Shown one piece after another: positions 23,194-34,374 of a DNA stretch of 64,000 nucleotides. The stretch comes from Poa pratensis (lineage: Eukaryota; Streptophyta; Magnoliopsida; Poales; Poaceae): positions 56,376,330 through 56,440,329 of the forward strand of contig CAMZMU010000040.1 in the NCBI GenBank assembly GCA_947311845.1. The letters run 5' to 3'. Both the position numbers and the translations under genes were made by a program. The stretch's first letter is position 1; each line of letters starts with the position of its first letter. The notes below the pieces were generated by a model that had not been told where the DNA came from, searched no databases, and worked only from the letters and a program-made list of their open reading frames with translations.

Positions 23194-23476
23194 TCGCCAG
23201 TTGCTTAGACGTGGAGGATCACGCTGTGCCGTGATGCTCGCGTTTGTCTTTGCTGTTGCCGTTCGAAAAACTTGCATATAGTTCTACCTTTTGCCCTGTA
23301 ATCTTTAGCTTTAACTTTTCAGTTATGCAATCCTTTTAGTTCCTTTCACCTGACGCCGAGGGCTCAGGTCTCCAGGACCTTGTTTTAGTTTTCTTTGTAT
23401 CAGACCTGCCTATCGCCAGGTTTCGTTGAGTTTTATCAATGGAACCGGGGGTGCGCCCCTTATTATCTTTTTTTTT
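23194..23476 (+). mobile_element. T-tailed retroposon with a 14-bp target duplication (right copy)
   Basis: Copy of 7,240-7,522. Flanking ATGAAACGTCACAG repeats are intact at both ends. The surrounding split SINE-like element (about 23,067-23,504) is copied as well, as is the 111-bp-spaced repeat at 23,505-23,665. Confidence 0.55.
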
Positions 23477-23763
23477 ATGAAACGTCACAGGGCTCCTCGA
23501 TCTACAACAAACACTCACATTGATTTGTACGTAGAAACAAACTGAAATCATCATGTGCTACATATGCAAACTATACGCTTTTCGGGACGTGATACTATTA
23601 CTTAACACAACAACCGCTCACATTGATTTGTACGTAGAAACGAACTGAAATCATCATTTGATACATAAATTAGGGATATTAAAACTGAACCAAAGACAAG
23701 CTCCCTCAGGCCTGGTAGGCTCGTCGATCTGCAGCAGCTGCACGCTCTTCTTGGGTACGCTTA

Positions 23764-25195
23764 CTACGTGAGTAGGCCAATGCCCGCCGAGACCATGGAG
23801 TCGGCGATGACCAGGTTGGCCGCCTCCGACGGGTGCACGCCGTCGAAGTACACGTAGCTGCTGGCGTTCCGGCACATCCCGACCGCCGTGGCCGGGTCGC
23901 AGAGGTAGACCCTCGTTCCCGCCTTCCCCGTCCTGCAGCACGTCTTCCTCGCCTCCGAGAAGCCCTGCGCCCCTGGTTTCTCGGAGAGTTCCCGGAGCGA
24001 CGTATAGATGTCGAAGACGGCGACCTTGAGGCCAGAGTGCCGCCTCACCAGCGCGTCCACGGTGGCGTTCAGCTTCCGGTTGAAGGTCTCAGCATCGCCG
24101 TTGAGTCGCCGCACGCACCCGGTGCGGCCCTTGCCGTACAGCCTGATCGCCGCCGGCAGGCACCCCAGCGGTGGCATGGACGTCACGCCGATCCGCCGAG
24201 CTCCCAGCTTGTACAGCTCCTGCGATACACACGGCCACAAGGTCACTTACAGCTGCGGGATATATAGCTACCGGCGATGTTGGTGAGTCCGTTTACTTAC
24301 GTCGGTGAAGCCGGAGAAGATGCCGACGAGGTGGTCGCAGTAGCGGTTGACGTCGTAGCGGGCGGTCAGGGAGGCGTTGTGGTAGTAGTTCTGGAGGAAA
24401 TCGCCCGTGCCGGTGCTGACGACGTACAGCGCGTCGGCAAGGATGGACCGCGCCCCGCGCCGCCCGGCCACCACCGCAAGCTTGGACTGGTACTCCTTGT
24501 AGTACTTGAGCTGCTGCGACAACGTGATCGCATTCTACAAAATATACACGGTCGGGTTAACTTACCACTGCGTTCTTTCTCGCAGTCTCACTCTCATCTC
24601 ATGGTTAGTCCCAACTCCAAATCAAGCTGATAGTTGCTCCGCTTGAGGATATGATTGTATATACTTACATACATGGCCGCCGTGTCGTCGTCGTAGCTGG
24701 ACGCGGCGGAGCCGAAGTTGGCACCGGCGAGGAGGTTCTTCCCCGACGCCAGCGGGCTGAGGTACGGCGGCGCGTAGCCCTCAAAACCTAACGTTTCAGC
24801 TGCAGAAACAACACACACAAACACGTGCACGTTACACCAAGTAACTACAAGTTTCACAACCTACAGCTAATAAGAGTGGCAGCTGCATGATGATAGTACG
24901 CATGAGTGTGCATGCAATGCAACGACGTACAGGTGATGTCGGTGACGATCTTGCCGTCGGAGAACCTGCCGGTGGCCCTGTGGCGCCTGAAGTTCTCCCC
25001 GTACGGCTTGTAGTTGGCCTTGAAGACGGCGCGGGGCAGGTAGTTGTTGTTGCCGACGTCGATGGTCGAGTCGCCGAACGAGATCACCGCCGGCACCACC
25101 TGAGCATGGACGCCGCCCCAGAAGAGGACCAGAGACAGTGCCAGCCGCACGAGCCTCCGTTGCGACGTCGCAGATGAGCCCCTGGTCGAAGACAT
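23764..25195 (-). CDS. GDSL esterase/lipase, 361 aa, four exons (right copy)
   Basis: Exons 25,195-24,931, 24,799-24,669, 24,534-24,301 and 24,219-23,764 reproduce the left copy exactly. The signal peptide, Ser43 in FGDSTIDVG, the Gly-substituted block III and the Asp336/His339 pair are all kept. The promoter-proximal TATA box at 25,245-25,254 is present. It forms a convergent pair with the 708-aa protein gene, and this two-gene cassette is what the tandem duplication multiplies. Confidence 0.92.
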
Positions 25196-25244
25196 GGTCT
25201 TTAGTTTTGCCTGAACCGTGGCTAACAATCCACCGAGAGTGTCG

Positions 25245-25254
25245 TATATATAGA
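25245..25254 (-). promoter_or_regulatory. TATA box of the GDSL gene (right copy)
   Basis: TCTATATATA on the minus strand, about 50 nt before the ATG at 25,195. Confidence 0.6.
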
Positions 25255-25434
25255 GCCATAACTGGCAAAGTTGCAACACCTCCATAATTGGTATCTGCGT
25301 GTGTTTTCAAAAGGCACCCATAATATTTATTTGTTTTTATAATGACCCTTCCATGTTTGCTCACCAGCAATCATCTATTTTCTAGAGCGTATCCGATCAT
25401 CTGATGTGCCATGCCCCTCCCGGACGAAGTATCC

Positions 25435-26053
25435 TTTTTTTGCGAGGATACAACTGGTGATTACAGCAAGTAGGCAGAAAAGACCTCCACAAAGATAGAA
25501 ATTACAAACAAGTCCTTCTGCATCGATGACGCCGGCGAAGAGGCCGTGCCGATGACGCGCCGCCGCCGCAACTTCCCAGAAACCTTGGAACGGAAGAAGC
25601 CCCCTAGCGGACGGGAAGTCGTCGAACCTCGAACCCCGAAGAGCCTCCACCCTGCTCCGTCAGCAGCATCGCTTGCATCACCACCAACTGCATCGAAAAC
25701 GTCAACCGGATCCGCCGCAAGAAGATCCGGAGGAGGGAGCCCCGCACACGGCGATCCCAGAGGACCGCGAGCGCGAGGAAGGGGGCGGCGCTCCGCCGTG
25801 GAGCTCCAAGAAGCTACACCGCTGGAGGGGACGAGCACCACTTGCAAACTCAACACCGGCCTAGCCACCACCTCCAAGGCGACGCCGGCTGGGTCCCTAC
25901 TACTTCCTACACTATGTACACGCCGGGATCCGGCGATTCCGCACCCTCCCGCCGCCGGAGCGGCCGCCGGAGGGCGAGGAATCACGCGAATCGCCGGCGG
26001 CGAGGTGGGAGCAGAAGGGGATCTCAGAAAATCACCTCTCTCTACTGTGCGGG
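25435..26053 (-). mobile_element. GC-rich retroposon-like sequence (right copy, truncated by the breakpoint)
   Basis: Copy of 9,481-10,098 with one extra G at about 25,957. Homology to the left copy is lost at 26,053, inside the GC-rich part. Confidence 0.4.
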
Positions 26054-26507
26054 AGGAGGAGACCGGTTCAAGGTCGGTCTGTTGGCCCCGAACGAAGCAT
26101 CTAGTGCTACCACCCCTTAGTTCTTCCCTGTGCTACCCTTAAAAACATAATTTTAAATATTCCTATGAAAAAGTGTTAGTGTTCACAAGGTATGTATCTA
26201 CAACCTCCAATATTTTCAGGTTCAAATTCGAAAACAATATTGAGAAAAGGAAAAAAAGACAAATATGACATGAAGAGTGCGTACCATTGTGATTTTTTTT
26301 GAGAGATAACCGCTATAATACACTCCAAATATACTAGGAGTAAACAAGGCCTTAGTGAAAATGATCTAATCTGTTGTTGTGCGGGACTAAGAAGATGTGA
26401 TTGGCGAACTATGGCTACTACTCGTAGTGGCGATGGAATTTCGATCCAGACCATAAATTAGTTGGTTATTGTTTTCGGTAAGGTATACTAGTTCGGTACA
26501 CTTTACA
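26054..26507. other. Spacer after the duplication, no gene seen
   Basis: Sequence changes abruptly to AT-rich. Only short ORFs, none recognised. Confidence 0.45.
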
Positions 26508-26696
26508 TGGTACACACAGTTTAAGGAAAACTTTGACCATTAAATTTGGTTAATAAAATATAAATTATATGTCACAAAATTATATCATTGCATTTATATT
26601 CAAAAGATGTTTTCAATGATATATTTTTATAATGTATAATTTATATTTTGTTGACCAAATTAATGGTCAAAATATTTTTAAACTAATTGTGTGCCA
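26508..26696. mobile_element. Hairpin MITE, ~189 bp
   Basis: Near-palindromic. The left arm runs from TGGTACACACAGTTTAAGG through TTTGACCATTAA to TAAAATATAAATTATA. The right arm has its inverse, TATAATTTATATTTTGTTGA, TTAATGGTCAAA and ending AATTGTGTGCCA. No coding capacity and no clear target duplication. Confidence 0.65.
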
Positions 26697-26908
26697 GTAA
26701 ACCGTACAGGAGTGAGTAAAGTTATTTTTCTATGTCGCAGAGACCAGCTGTTTTTGTATCATCCTGATATCAATGCATCTCCTCTTTATATAAATTAAAA
26801 CCGTACTGATGTGTACGCACCGTGCGAAACCTTAGACTATTCTTATTGTCAGGTCCTGTGTCCCAGATCATTGACTATTCTACTCATGTTGTCAGGTGGT
26901 GTAGACAG

Positions 26909-27210
26909 GAGAACTTGCCTGTGGCAAGATGGTTAGTTGGGTGGTTGTACCCCTAGCCCACCAGAGTTCAAACCCCAGGTTTGACGCTGGTGTTTCTCAT
27001 TTAAGGCGGAATATTCTTCAGTGGGAGGCGACGTTCCCGTCGACAGCGAGGCGCCCGTGGTGACTTCGTCAATCTCAAGACTCGACCCGCCGACTCAGTC
27101 TCTCGGAGGTGCTCATAGGGGTAGGGTGTGCGTGCGTGCGTTCATAGGGGTGAGTGTGTGCGCGTGTATATGAGCGCTTGCGTTGTACTGTGTTTCGCAA
27201 AAAAAAAAAA
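26909..27210 (+). mobile_element. Au-type SINE with perfect 14-bp target duplication
   Basis: GGTGGTGTAGACAG occurs at 26,895-26,908 and 27,211-27,224. The element has a tRNA-like head (GGTTAGTTGGGTGGTTGTAC, B box AGTTCAAACCCC), a body with GACTTCGTCAATCTCAAG and ends in A12. It matches my memory of the Triticeae Au SINE. The perfect duplication indicates a fairly recent insertion. Confidence 0.88.
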
Positions 27211-27236
27211 GGTGGTGTAGACAGATATCCAAACTA

Positions 27237-27361
27237 CTCCCTCCGTCCAAAAATAAGTGTCTCAAGTTTGCCCAAAAGTGAATGTATCTAGACATGTGTT
27301 TTATGTATAGATACATCTAGTTTTGAGCAAACTTGAGACACATATTTTGGAACGGAGAGAG
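27237..27361. mobile_element. Stowaway MITE, 125 bp
   Basis: Ends CTCCCTCCGTCCAAAAATAA and, inverted, CTCTCTCCGTTCCAAAATAT, flanked by TA on both sides (27,235-27,236 and 27,362-27,363). It forms a hairpin with arms containing GTCTCAAGTTTGC and is 12 bp from the SINE target repeat. Confidence 0.9.
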
Positions 27362-27684
27362 TATTTAATTTTTGTGTTTTTTCTTCCTCCAGACTCGATC
27401 CTCCGAACTACTCATGTCTGTCAGATATTTTGCTTGCGGTGGCTTGGCCAGCTGCAATTTACGACAGTCGTCCAGCTCCGTCGTCTGCATGCGGTCGATC
27501 GAGCTGTGCCGACGCGACGCGCGTTTATAGCCTAGCTCCATCCATCCAGTCCGATCCTACTGTGACACCCAACCGCGAAATGGTGACACGCATCAATTTT
27601 ACAACAGTGTCCATTCCATGGAATATTCAGAAAGTGCACTTGCAATGGTCTCACCAAATTCATGTAATTCATGCCTGTATAATA

Positions 27685-27837
27685 CCCCTCCGTTTCGAAG
27701 TATAAGATGTTTCTCTACCTTTTTTTTAATGATTGGCATATGTCTAGACACGCTTCAGTGTATAAATTCAATCATTTCTGTTCGCATATAGTCCATATTG
27801 AAATATTTAAAACATCTTATAATTTGGAATGAGTGAG
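27685..27837. mobile_element. Second Stowaway-type MITE, 153 bp
   Basis: The left end, CCCCTCCGTTTCGAAGTATA, and the inverse of the right end, CTCACTCATTCCAAATTATA, pair imperfectly, and TA flanks both ends. The inner arms share AAGATGTTT and AAACATCTT. Confidence 0.8.
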
Positions 27838-28558
27838 TATTATTCGTGAGAACTAGATATACAGGATCTGCAATTTTTTCTTGTGAAATTATGCATGTTA
27901 ACGCCTGAGCTGCGTATTTCGCAAGAACGTGTGGAATCTAGTTTTTCAGAGAGAATAATACTCGCCATCTCTTTCACTTCGTAATTGATGATTACCCGTT
28001 CTCTCCACTAGGCTACTATTGAATACGATTGAAAAACTTTTGAATGTTCGTCATCGCGCAATTATGTCAGGTAGACAGAGATCCAGATCTCTTTGCATTG
28101 TTTTTTTGGAGGATGTCAGACACGCATGGAGCTCTGTAGTCGGCCGTAATTCAAGACCGTGCCGAAGTGATGGAAGTCCATAAATGTACCCCGCCCAGTT
28201 ACTTAATATTCCCATTGTGGATACCACCAGCTCAGCCGTCAACTGCCAAATGGTGACACGAAGAAATTCATTAGCACTAGGCTACCCGTTACCAGCTGCA
28301 AATTCACTCGACAAAATACTACTCGATCGTCCCGACATCGTCTTACAAACATGTTGTTAAGAAGTGAAAAGAATTGCAAAAATATTTTCTACTCCAATCA
28401 CAGTAGTTAGCAACATTCACAGTAGTTAGTCAGGAGAGTTAAACGTACTCCACGCATTCTAGACATCATCAACTTTTGAATGGAGGCGGTACCGGTACTC
28501 CCCGGTAGCATTCCATGTCGCATCCAACTTAAGGCTGCTGGATTCAAGTTGTTAGGCA
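27838..28558. other. Spacer, no gene seen
   Basis: AT-rich. GCCAAATGGTGACACG at about 28,244 resembles GCGAAATGGTGACACG at about 27,576, a possible old direct duplication. No coding sequence supported. Confidence 0.4.
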
Positions 28559-28868
28559 ACCATCAGCCGTAACCATTACAAGAAATTGCAAGAAGTTGGA
28601 CGACAGCATAGTTAATTCATCGACGGAGATGTATCTAGCCAAACTCTTTGGCAATTTATTTTGGCAGAAACCATCACAAAAAACAAGTGCTTGAGCCTCA
28701 AAAAAAAAAAACGAGAGCAAGTTGGAATACACAATTAATTCATGGACGAAGATCTATCATGGCAAAATTCTCCGTGGCAAATTTTATTGTATAATATTCA
28801 GACATACAGTAATCATTACAAAAATGAAAGCAAGCTGGGAACATAATTCTTTCCTCGAAGGAAAATAC
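28559..28868. repeat. Degenerate three-unit direct repeat
   Basis: Units near 28,570, 28,670 and 28,807 share CCATTACAAGAAATTGCAAG-like starts, then GCAAGTTGGA and AGTTAATTCATCGACGGAGA. Strongly diverged and of unequal length. Confidence 0.45.
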
Positions 28869-29259
28869 TATGTTTCACGATTTTGTTGAAGACAACCATT
28901 CTGCACGCCAGCTCTATGCAATCCAATATCAGAATCAAAATCAGACAACACAATTTATGAGAATACTAAACTGTACAGTGGAGCTCCGAACCATGGTGTT
29001 TAAACCCAACCCCCCAGTGACGAGTATGGTGGGAAATATGAAACATCTGGAAGCAACAAAGAACAAGTCGGAGACGTACTCAGGGCGTGTATGGTACAAC
29101 ACTGAATACTACTACGTGCCAAGGAAGAACACAGGCAGTGTAGCAGCCAACTACCGTTCAAGGCTCACCTTAACTGTTAGCTATCAGCAATGTACTGCTT
29201 TCCTTCCAGAAAAAATATCCCTTCTCTTCCCTTGCACCAGATACCTGTAGATACCAGCT

Positions 29260-31292
29260 ATGGATCATCAAACCAAGGTTGCCGCGCAGAAGATTGTTGT
29301 CTCGCTCCACTCGGTGCATGAGATCTTAGAGGATATCCTGGACAGAGCTTCCGGGAGAAAGTAGAAATGATTTCCGAGCGACTGAATCTTGATCTGAAGG
29401 ATGGACTGAGATTCCTGGAGTTGGAGGCTCATAACATTCATGATCTGGCTAAGGAGGTCGAGATCAAGATCTCAGAGTGCAAGGAGAAGGGAAGGAAGGA
29501 GAAAAGCAGGATGGAGAGTATGCTATCAAGCTTAATGAAGGATAACCAGGATACTAGAACCATGTTGGAAGTTGCAATAGCTGAGAAGGAGGCAGCGGAG
29601 AATAGCCTTCGCGTGTTGAAGGGCGATGGTGACAAGAGAACAAGTGGAATCCTGCAGATTGCTGGGAAGGGATTGCAGAAGGTTGGCTTTGGCTTCATCA
29701 TGGAGGTGATTAGGGGTGAATCGGAAGGAGATGGGATGAGCAGCTCCGGTCCCAGTGCAGCATTGAGTGTAAGAGAAAGTAAACAGGATGTTGACAGTCT
29801 GGTAAATAGTTCTACAACACTCCTCAGTATCTGCAATAGTTCTGTTGGTTAGATAATTATCCAAAACACTTACTACAAAATACAATATGTAGTTGTTATT
29901 TTCTTAGATTATATATAAGTTGCTATGTGTGAAGCAATTGTCAGGTAATCTCTTTTTTATGATCCTGCATGCAATGCAACTAGAATCCATTGATCATGTT
30001 ATGTTTATATGTTGTCAACTGAAATAGCTGTCTACTGGAAAACTTGCAGCTCATAAACTCCTTCAAGTTGTTTCCTTTCAGGCTTCAATAGTTGGTAAGA
30101 CACTAAAAAACCTGCATCATGAGATAAATGATCTCAGACAGGCCTTAAACGAGTCCAGGTAAACTAAGAAGTCGAACAAAGATTTTTGTTTATGGACGGC
30201 TTGAGGGCCTTCCTGTAACCTGTGCTAACTGATAAAGTGACAATATCGAACTGCTCCAATAGGTCAGATTGCGATCATTTGCATCTCCGCGCTGCTGAAC
30301 AGGCTCAGAAGATAACCAAACAGGAGTTGCACATACAGGATCTGAGAGAACGAGAAATTTTCCTACTTCACAGTGTATAAACACATCTATTATTTGTTAA
30401 TGCAGTTTCTTTTATTTGTTAGCCCTGTATTTGAAAAGGATTTGAAGTATGTTTTTCAATATTTAAGGTGGAAGAGCTCATCAAGGGGATAAAGGAAGTA
30501 GAACAGGAGGCTACAAGATGGAGAGAGGCATGTGCTTTGGAGGTAGAAGCTGGAAAAGTTGCCATGAAAGCACTAAACCAAGAGGTATTCTAAGAGAAAT
30601 AAGTTAGCACTAAGCCTCACTAAAATGGCCCTTTTGAGTTCATGCGATGAGCTTCTCGGACTGATAAATGACAATTGGGCATAATGTCATTTGAGCATTT
30701 ATATGATGTACCTTTGAAGTAATCAAACACACAATTTAAAGGGGCAAACACGCCCAACTTTCATTAATTGAAAGAGTCTTATGTTTAAAATCCTTGAGTT
30801 TGCAGTAATAATAATAGAGAAAACATCTCTGACAATACAATTAATAGTGCACAGTAACAAACTCATCTAGTCATTCATCAGAGGAGCTGCACATGTTCTA
30901 ATGAGGTACCTTTTCAGGTGACCTTGCTCAGAGAAGAACTGCGAAGGGTAAAAGCAGACTTTGATGCTGCAAACAGCAAGATACAGCTAAAAGAGAAATT
31001 AGCCGCAAGTGCAATGGCAGCACAAGCTGCTGCAGATGCATGCCTTAAGCTTGCAGACAGTAGATCTGCTGGACTACAACAAAGAATAGAAGAGTTGACA
31101 AGGCAGATAGAGCAAGAAGATACACATGCAAGAAAAGGGCGAGAGAGTGCTCGCAAAAGAATAAGATATGTCTGCTGGCCATGGCAGCACCTTCAAGTCA
31201 TATCAGCATCCTCTCATGCTAAGACATGGTTTATTGATCAGAATGGTCGATTGTTACCAGGGACAGAAGCACTACTTCAAATAAGAATCTGA
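29260..31292 (+). CDS. Coiled-coil protein with C-terminal CWPWQ motif, five exons, N-terminal frame break
   Basis: Exons (29,260)-29,801, 30,082-30,158, 30,263-30,374, 30,468-30,584 and 30,918-31,292 join in phase. From Met at 29,367 the product is 371 aa. It is almost wholly heptad-like coiled coil (ISERLNLDLKDGLRFLEL, VTLLREELRRVKADFD, LQQRIEELTRQIEQED) and ends with RKRIRYVCWPWQHLQ. This resembles plant coiled-coil proteins annotated as At3g49055-like, from memory and unverified. The better-looking start at 29,260 (MDHQTKVAAQKIVVSL) runs into a stop at 29,362. The downstream frame is offset by one base there and reads SFREKVEMISERL, so a 1-bp insertion near 29,341-29,350 may have broken the N-terminus. 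Use of a downstream Met or a sequence error is also possible. Confidence 0.65.
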
Positions 31293-32314
31293 CTAAGTAC
31301 TCACAGTTTCCCTAGACTCACATATCCCTCCCTGTTCCCTATTTCATCTATGTAGGCATGCAACTAAGACTGTTGTAATAAGTTCATAAGGTCTTGTCAC
31401 TACTTACCAGATCTAGCTTGTCTGGATACTGCAATCTGTAGAATTTGTTCAACTTTCAGCTATTTTGACTATGAATAATCCAGGAAAAGAATACGATTTA
31501 ATGAAATAGTACAGAAAAACAAGGATGTTGGGCAACTTATGAAATCAGAAAAATAAAAAATTAAGGGAATACTTACAAAAATGTATTCAGAACTTTTGTT
31601 ACTTACAGGAATTGGTCTTGCGCAATGCAGCAGCATTAGCTCAATCATAGACTTGAAGCCTGAGATTCATATACTATGTCCAAACTCAAAATATTCAGAA
31701 GGGTTGTACTGCTAGACTTAAGAGGACCATCTGGCAATTTACTCTTCTTGGTTCCCTTAAATCATCTACACCCCAGCCGCGACCATACTGCATCAAGATG
31801 GTGCGGAAACTAATAACCTCTAAGAGGTATCTACTTTGAAGGACCCATCCATCCTTCATTTTCCCATGGAAATAAGACATGACAAATAGAAAACCATTTT
31901 TTCTTCATTTTCCTTTACAAATGAAGAACAAACACCTGCGGTACATACCACATATCACGAGCATGATGCCTTAAAACCTTAACAATATTGTTCCTCAAAA
32001 CAGTCGTAAGAACAAATGATTAACTCGATGTACTGGACGCACCTTTAAACATATATTTTTTGAGAAATAAGGATTCACTTTCCCCCCTATAGAATAAAGT
32101 AAAATCGAAACTAGTGTAGCTAACGAAATAAAATCCTAAGAGAGATAAAATAAGTGCAAGTCTGAAAGGATACTGGAATAGGTGGAGCAAAAAGAAAATC
32201 AGGGAATCAGATGAAAAATCAGGTACTATTCACCTAGGGGCTTGTAAAACTCTGACTAGTACATCAAGCCATGTTTGAATATTCAGATGGTTGAAGCATA
32301 CAAATTGTCACTAC
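31293..32314. other. Intergenic spacer between convergent genes
   Basis: Contains the 3' flanks of the coiled-coil gene (+) and the small charged protein gene (-). AT-rich, no further gene recognised. Confidence 0.5.
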
Positions 32315-33076
32315 TCACTTGGTCTTCTTCCCTAATGGCATTGAAGTAACAGAAGGCAATTCCCTCTTCTTGCTACAAGCACTGGTTCTACCTTGAGGTT
32401 CGCCGCTATCATCATCGCTCTCCTCATCCACCTCCTTCGTATTCATTTTCTCCTCCTCCGCAGACTTCCTCTTCTGCGCATTCACCTTTCCGAGCAACCT
32501 CCTCTCAACCGGATCCGTGGGAGCCGCACGCTTCGCATTAGGTGCCACTTTAGCACCAAGACCAAGCCTACAACAAATTCGTCAGCCTCGTGAACAAGTT
32601 ATCCAGGAACAGACGCTGATAGCAAGAAACATTTAACGAATTATACCCTGATGGCCGACCCTCGAAGTCCTTATCGTTCAGTTCATCAGGCTCCGGTCCA
32701 CTCATTTTGTCCACCCATGTCTGGGCCTGATAATGCCATATGAAACGGGTGAGTATGGCACAATCCTATCAAACGCTCGACAAAATCATATGCAGAACTG
32801 ATGGCCATCACCGTGAATGCTTCTCGGCGCAGACCGCAAAGTATACATTGCTTCGAAGACCTAATACTCACCTAAAGTGGATAAACAGCACTACAGTTCT
32901 AACCAAACATCACATCGAACACCCTTTTTTGGAAAGTTAGGAGGAAACAGAGAGGGGGAGGATGCGGCACTTACCAGCTTGAGGGCCTTGTTGAGCGTGA
33001 CCACCTTCGGGAGCGGGGCCTTCTTCTCCGGAGCCGCCGGCAGATTCTTCTTCTCCGACGGCTGCTCCGTTACCAT
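32315..33076 (-). CDS. Small Lys/Glu-rich nuclear-type protein, 144 aa, three exons
   Basis: Minus-strand exons 33,076-32,975, 32,726-32,647 and 32,567-32,315 join (phases 0 and 2) to 435 nt, 144 aa. The N-terminus is basic (SEKKNLPAAPEKKAPLPKVV). A middle block reads WVDKMSGPEPDELNDKDFEG, then RPSGLGLGAKVAP. An acidic stretch (KEVDEESDDDSGE) and a C-terminal PLGKKTK follow. The RPxGLGLGA block recalls a small family conserved in eukaryotes that I know as DUF3245, which I could not check. Charged, low-complexity composition and K-rich clusters suggest a nuclear or nucleolar protein. TGGGCC at 33,261 lies upstream of the start, and a duplicated 182-bp block lies beyond it. Confidence 0.78.
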
Positions 33077-33326
33077 CGTCAGCGGAGCTAAACTGGAGAC
33101 GAAGCGGAATCGGTCTGCGGGGTCGTGTGGGACGAGGAGGCGGCGGCGGCGGCGGCGTCGTGTGGGGACGAGGAGGAGACGGCGGCGGCGGCGAGGCCTC
33201 GAGACTCGAGAGCGAGGAATACAGTTTTTTTTTTCTCTGAGAGGACGGGCAATACTGTATTGGGCCGATACAGCTTTTCTGGGGGGCGTATTAGCAGAAG
33301 TGCAAAAAATACAGCGTTTTCGGGTG

Positions 33327-33676
33327 GAAGTTGAGCATAATTGATCAAGGTAAAGTTCACGGGACCAATTGAAAATATAAACATTTACTGCCTGAAACTC
33401 ACGACTCGTAGAGTTTTGAAGTTGTTTGAACTCAAACTATATCATGTAGACGCGCGTTGTGCCTATTCGCTAGGACAATAGATTGTAGCAAGGCCAGGTG
33501 CACCATACGAAGTTGAGCATAATTGATCATAGGTATTTAAAGTTCACGGGACCAATTGAAAATATAAACATTTATTGCCTGAAACTCACGACTTGTAGCG
33601 TTCTGAAGTTGTTTGAACTCAAACTATATATCATGTAGATGCGCAGTGTCACGCCCATCCACTAGGACAATAGATT
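33327..33676. repeat. 182-bp tandem duplication upstream of the small charged protein gene
   Basis: GAAGTTGAGCATAATTGATC begins copies at 33,327 and 33,509. Both contain AAGTTCACGGGACCAATTGA and GAAGTTGTTTGAACTCAAAC, with scattered substitutions and small indels. They begin about 250 bp upstream of the ATG at 33,076. Confidence 0.9.
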
Positions 33677-34374
33677 CTTACAAATTGATGAAAATATTTG
33701 TAGAACTAAAATCCAGGCAGCAACCGGCAAGTTAATTGAAGAAGTAAACATGTTGCACTTAATGACCAATATAGAAACTATAGACCTTTCTAGATTTTAA
33801 AAGTAGACTGACTAGCCATGAGCACTTGACATCATTAGAATTGGAGACCTCATAAAACAATCTTTAAGTAAATTACAATACCAAATAAAAGAGCACGAAC
33901 CAACACAACAAAAAAAGCATGTAAGATCTAACAATTCAGCATATTAGAAAGCTACATAAAAATGTTTGTGACGAACCTTTGCAGTGATCTGGCTGAGCGG
34001 ACATGCTGCAAAGCCTGAACAAATCATATTCTTGGAAGACTAACCTTTTCAGTCAAGCCTACGAAAACAAGGACAATATTATTACCTAGCCAGATAAATA
34101 ACCGACATACAAAGAGCTACAGGATAAACAAATTAAAACAAAGGCAAATGGTTTGCCGCTATCCATAAATTAAGCAAAATGTCTGAAGATTACAAGGAGA
34201 TAGAAAGGCTCCGAACACCCGAGAAAAATAAGGGATTACTCTTCCAAAATTACATTACTCAAATATTTTGACCCCACGGTAAAACCCAAACTACATGACT
34301 TGAGTTTACAGTCCTCCTCAATCAGCTGACACATTCTTATTTCTTCTTTAGGCTCCATGAGTAACAATTTTTTT
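33677..34374. other. Spacer, no gene seen
   Basis: AT-rich, no coding sequence recognised. Confidence 0.4.

Larger units (their letters stand above)
15955..26053. repeat. Right copy of the ~10.1-kb tandem duplication
   Basis: Matches 1-10,098 throughout, with one extra G near 25,957 (GCCGCCGGAGCGG against GCCGCCGAGCGG). After GCGGG at 26,053 the copy runs into unrelated sequence. Absence of other differences, including in introns, implies a very recent duplication, gene conversion, or duplicated sequence in the assembly. Confidence 0.97.

Noticed and set aside
26909..27000. Functional tRNA gene suggested by A/B boxes
   Set aside because: It is the head of a SINE with target duplications and an A tail; no cloverleaf acceptor stem was found.
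28870..29250. 126-aa plus-strand ORF just upstream of the coiled-coil gene
   Set aside because: No recognisable motif, atypical composition, and it runs out of the degenerate repeat. Possibly a chance ORF.
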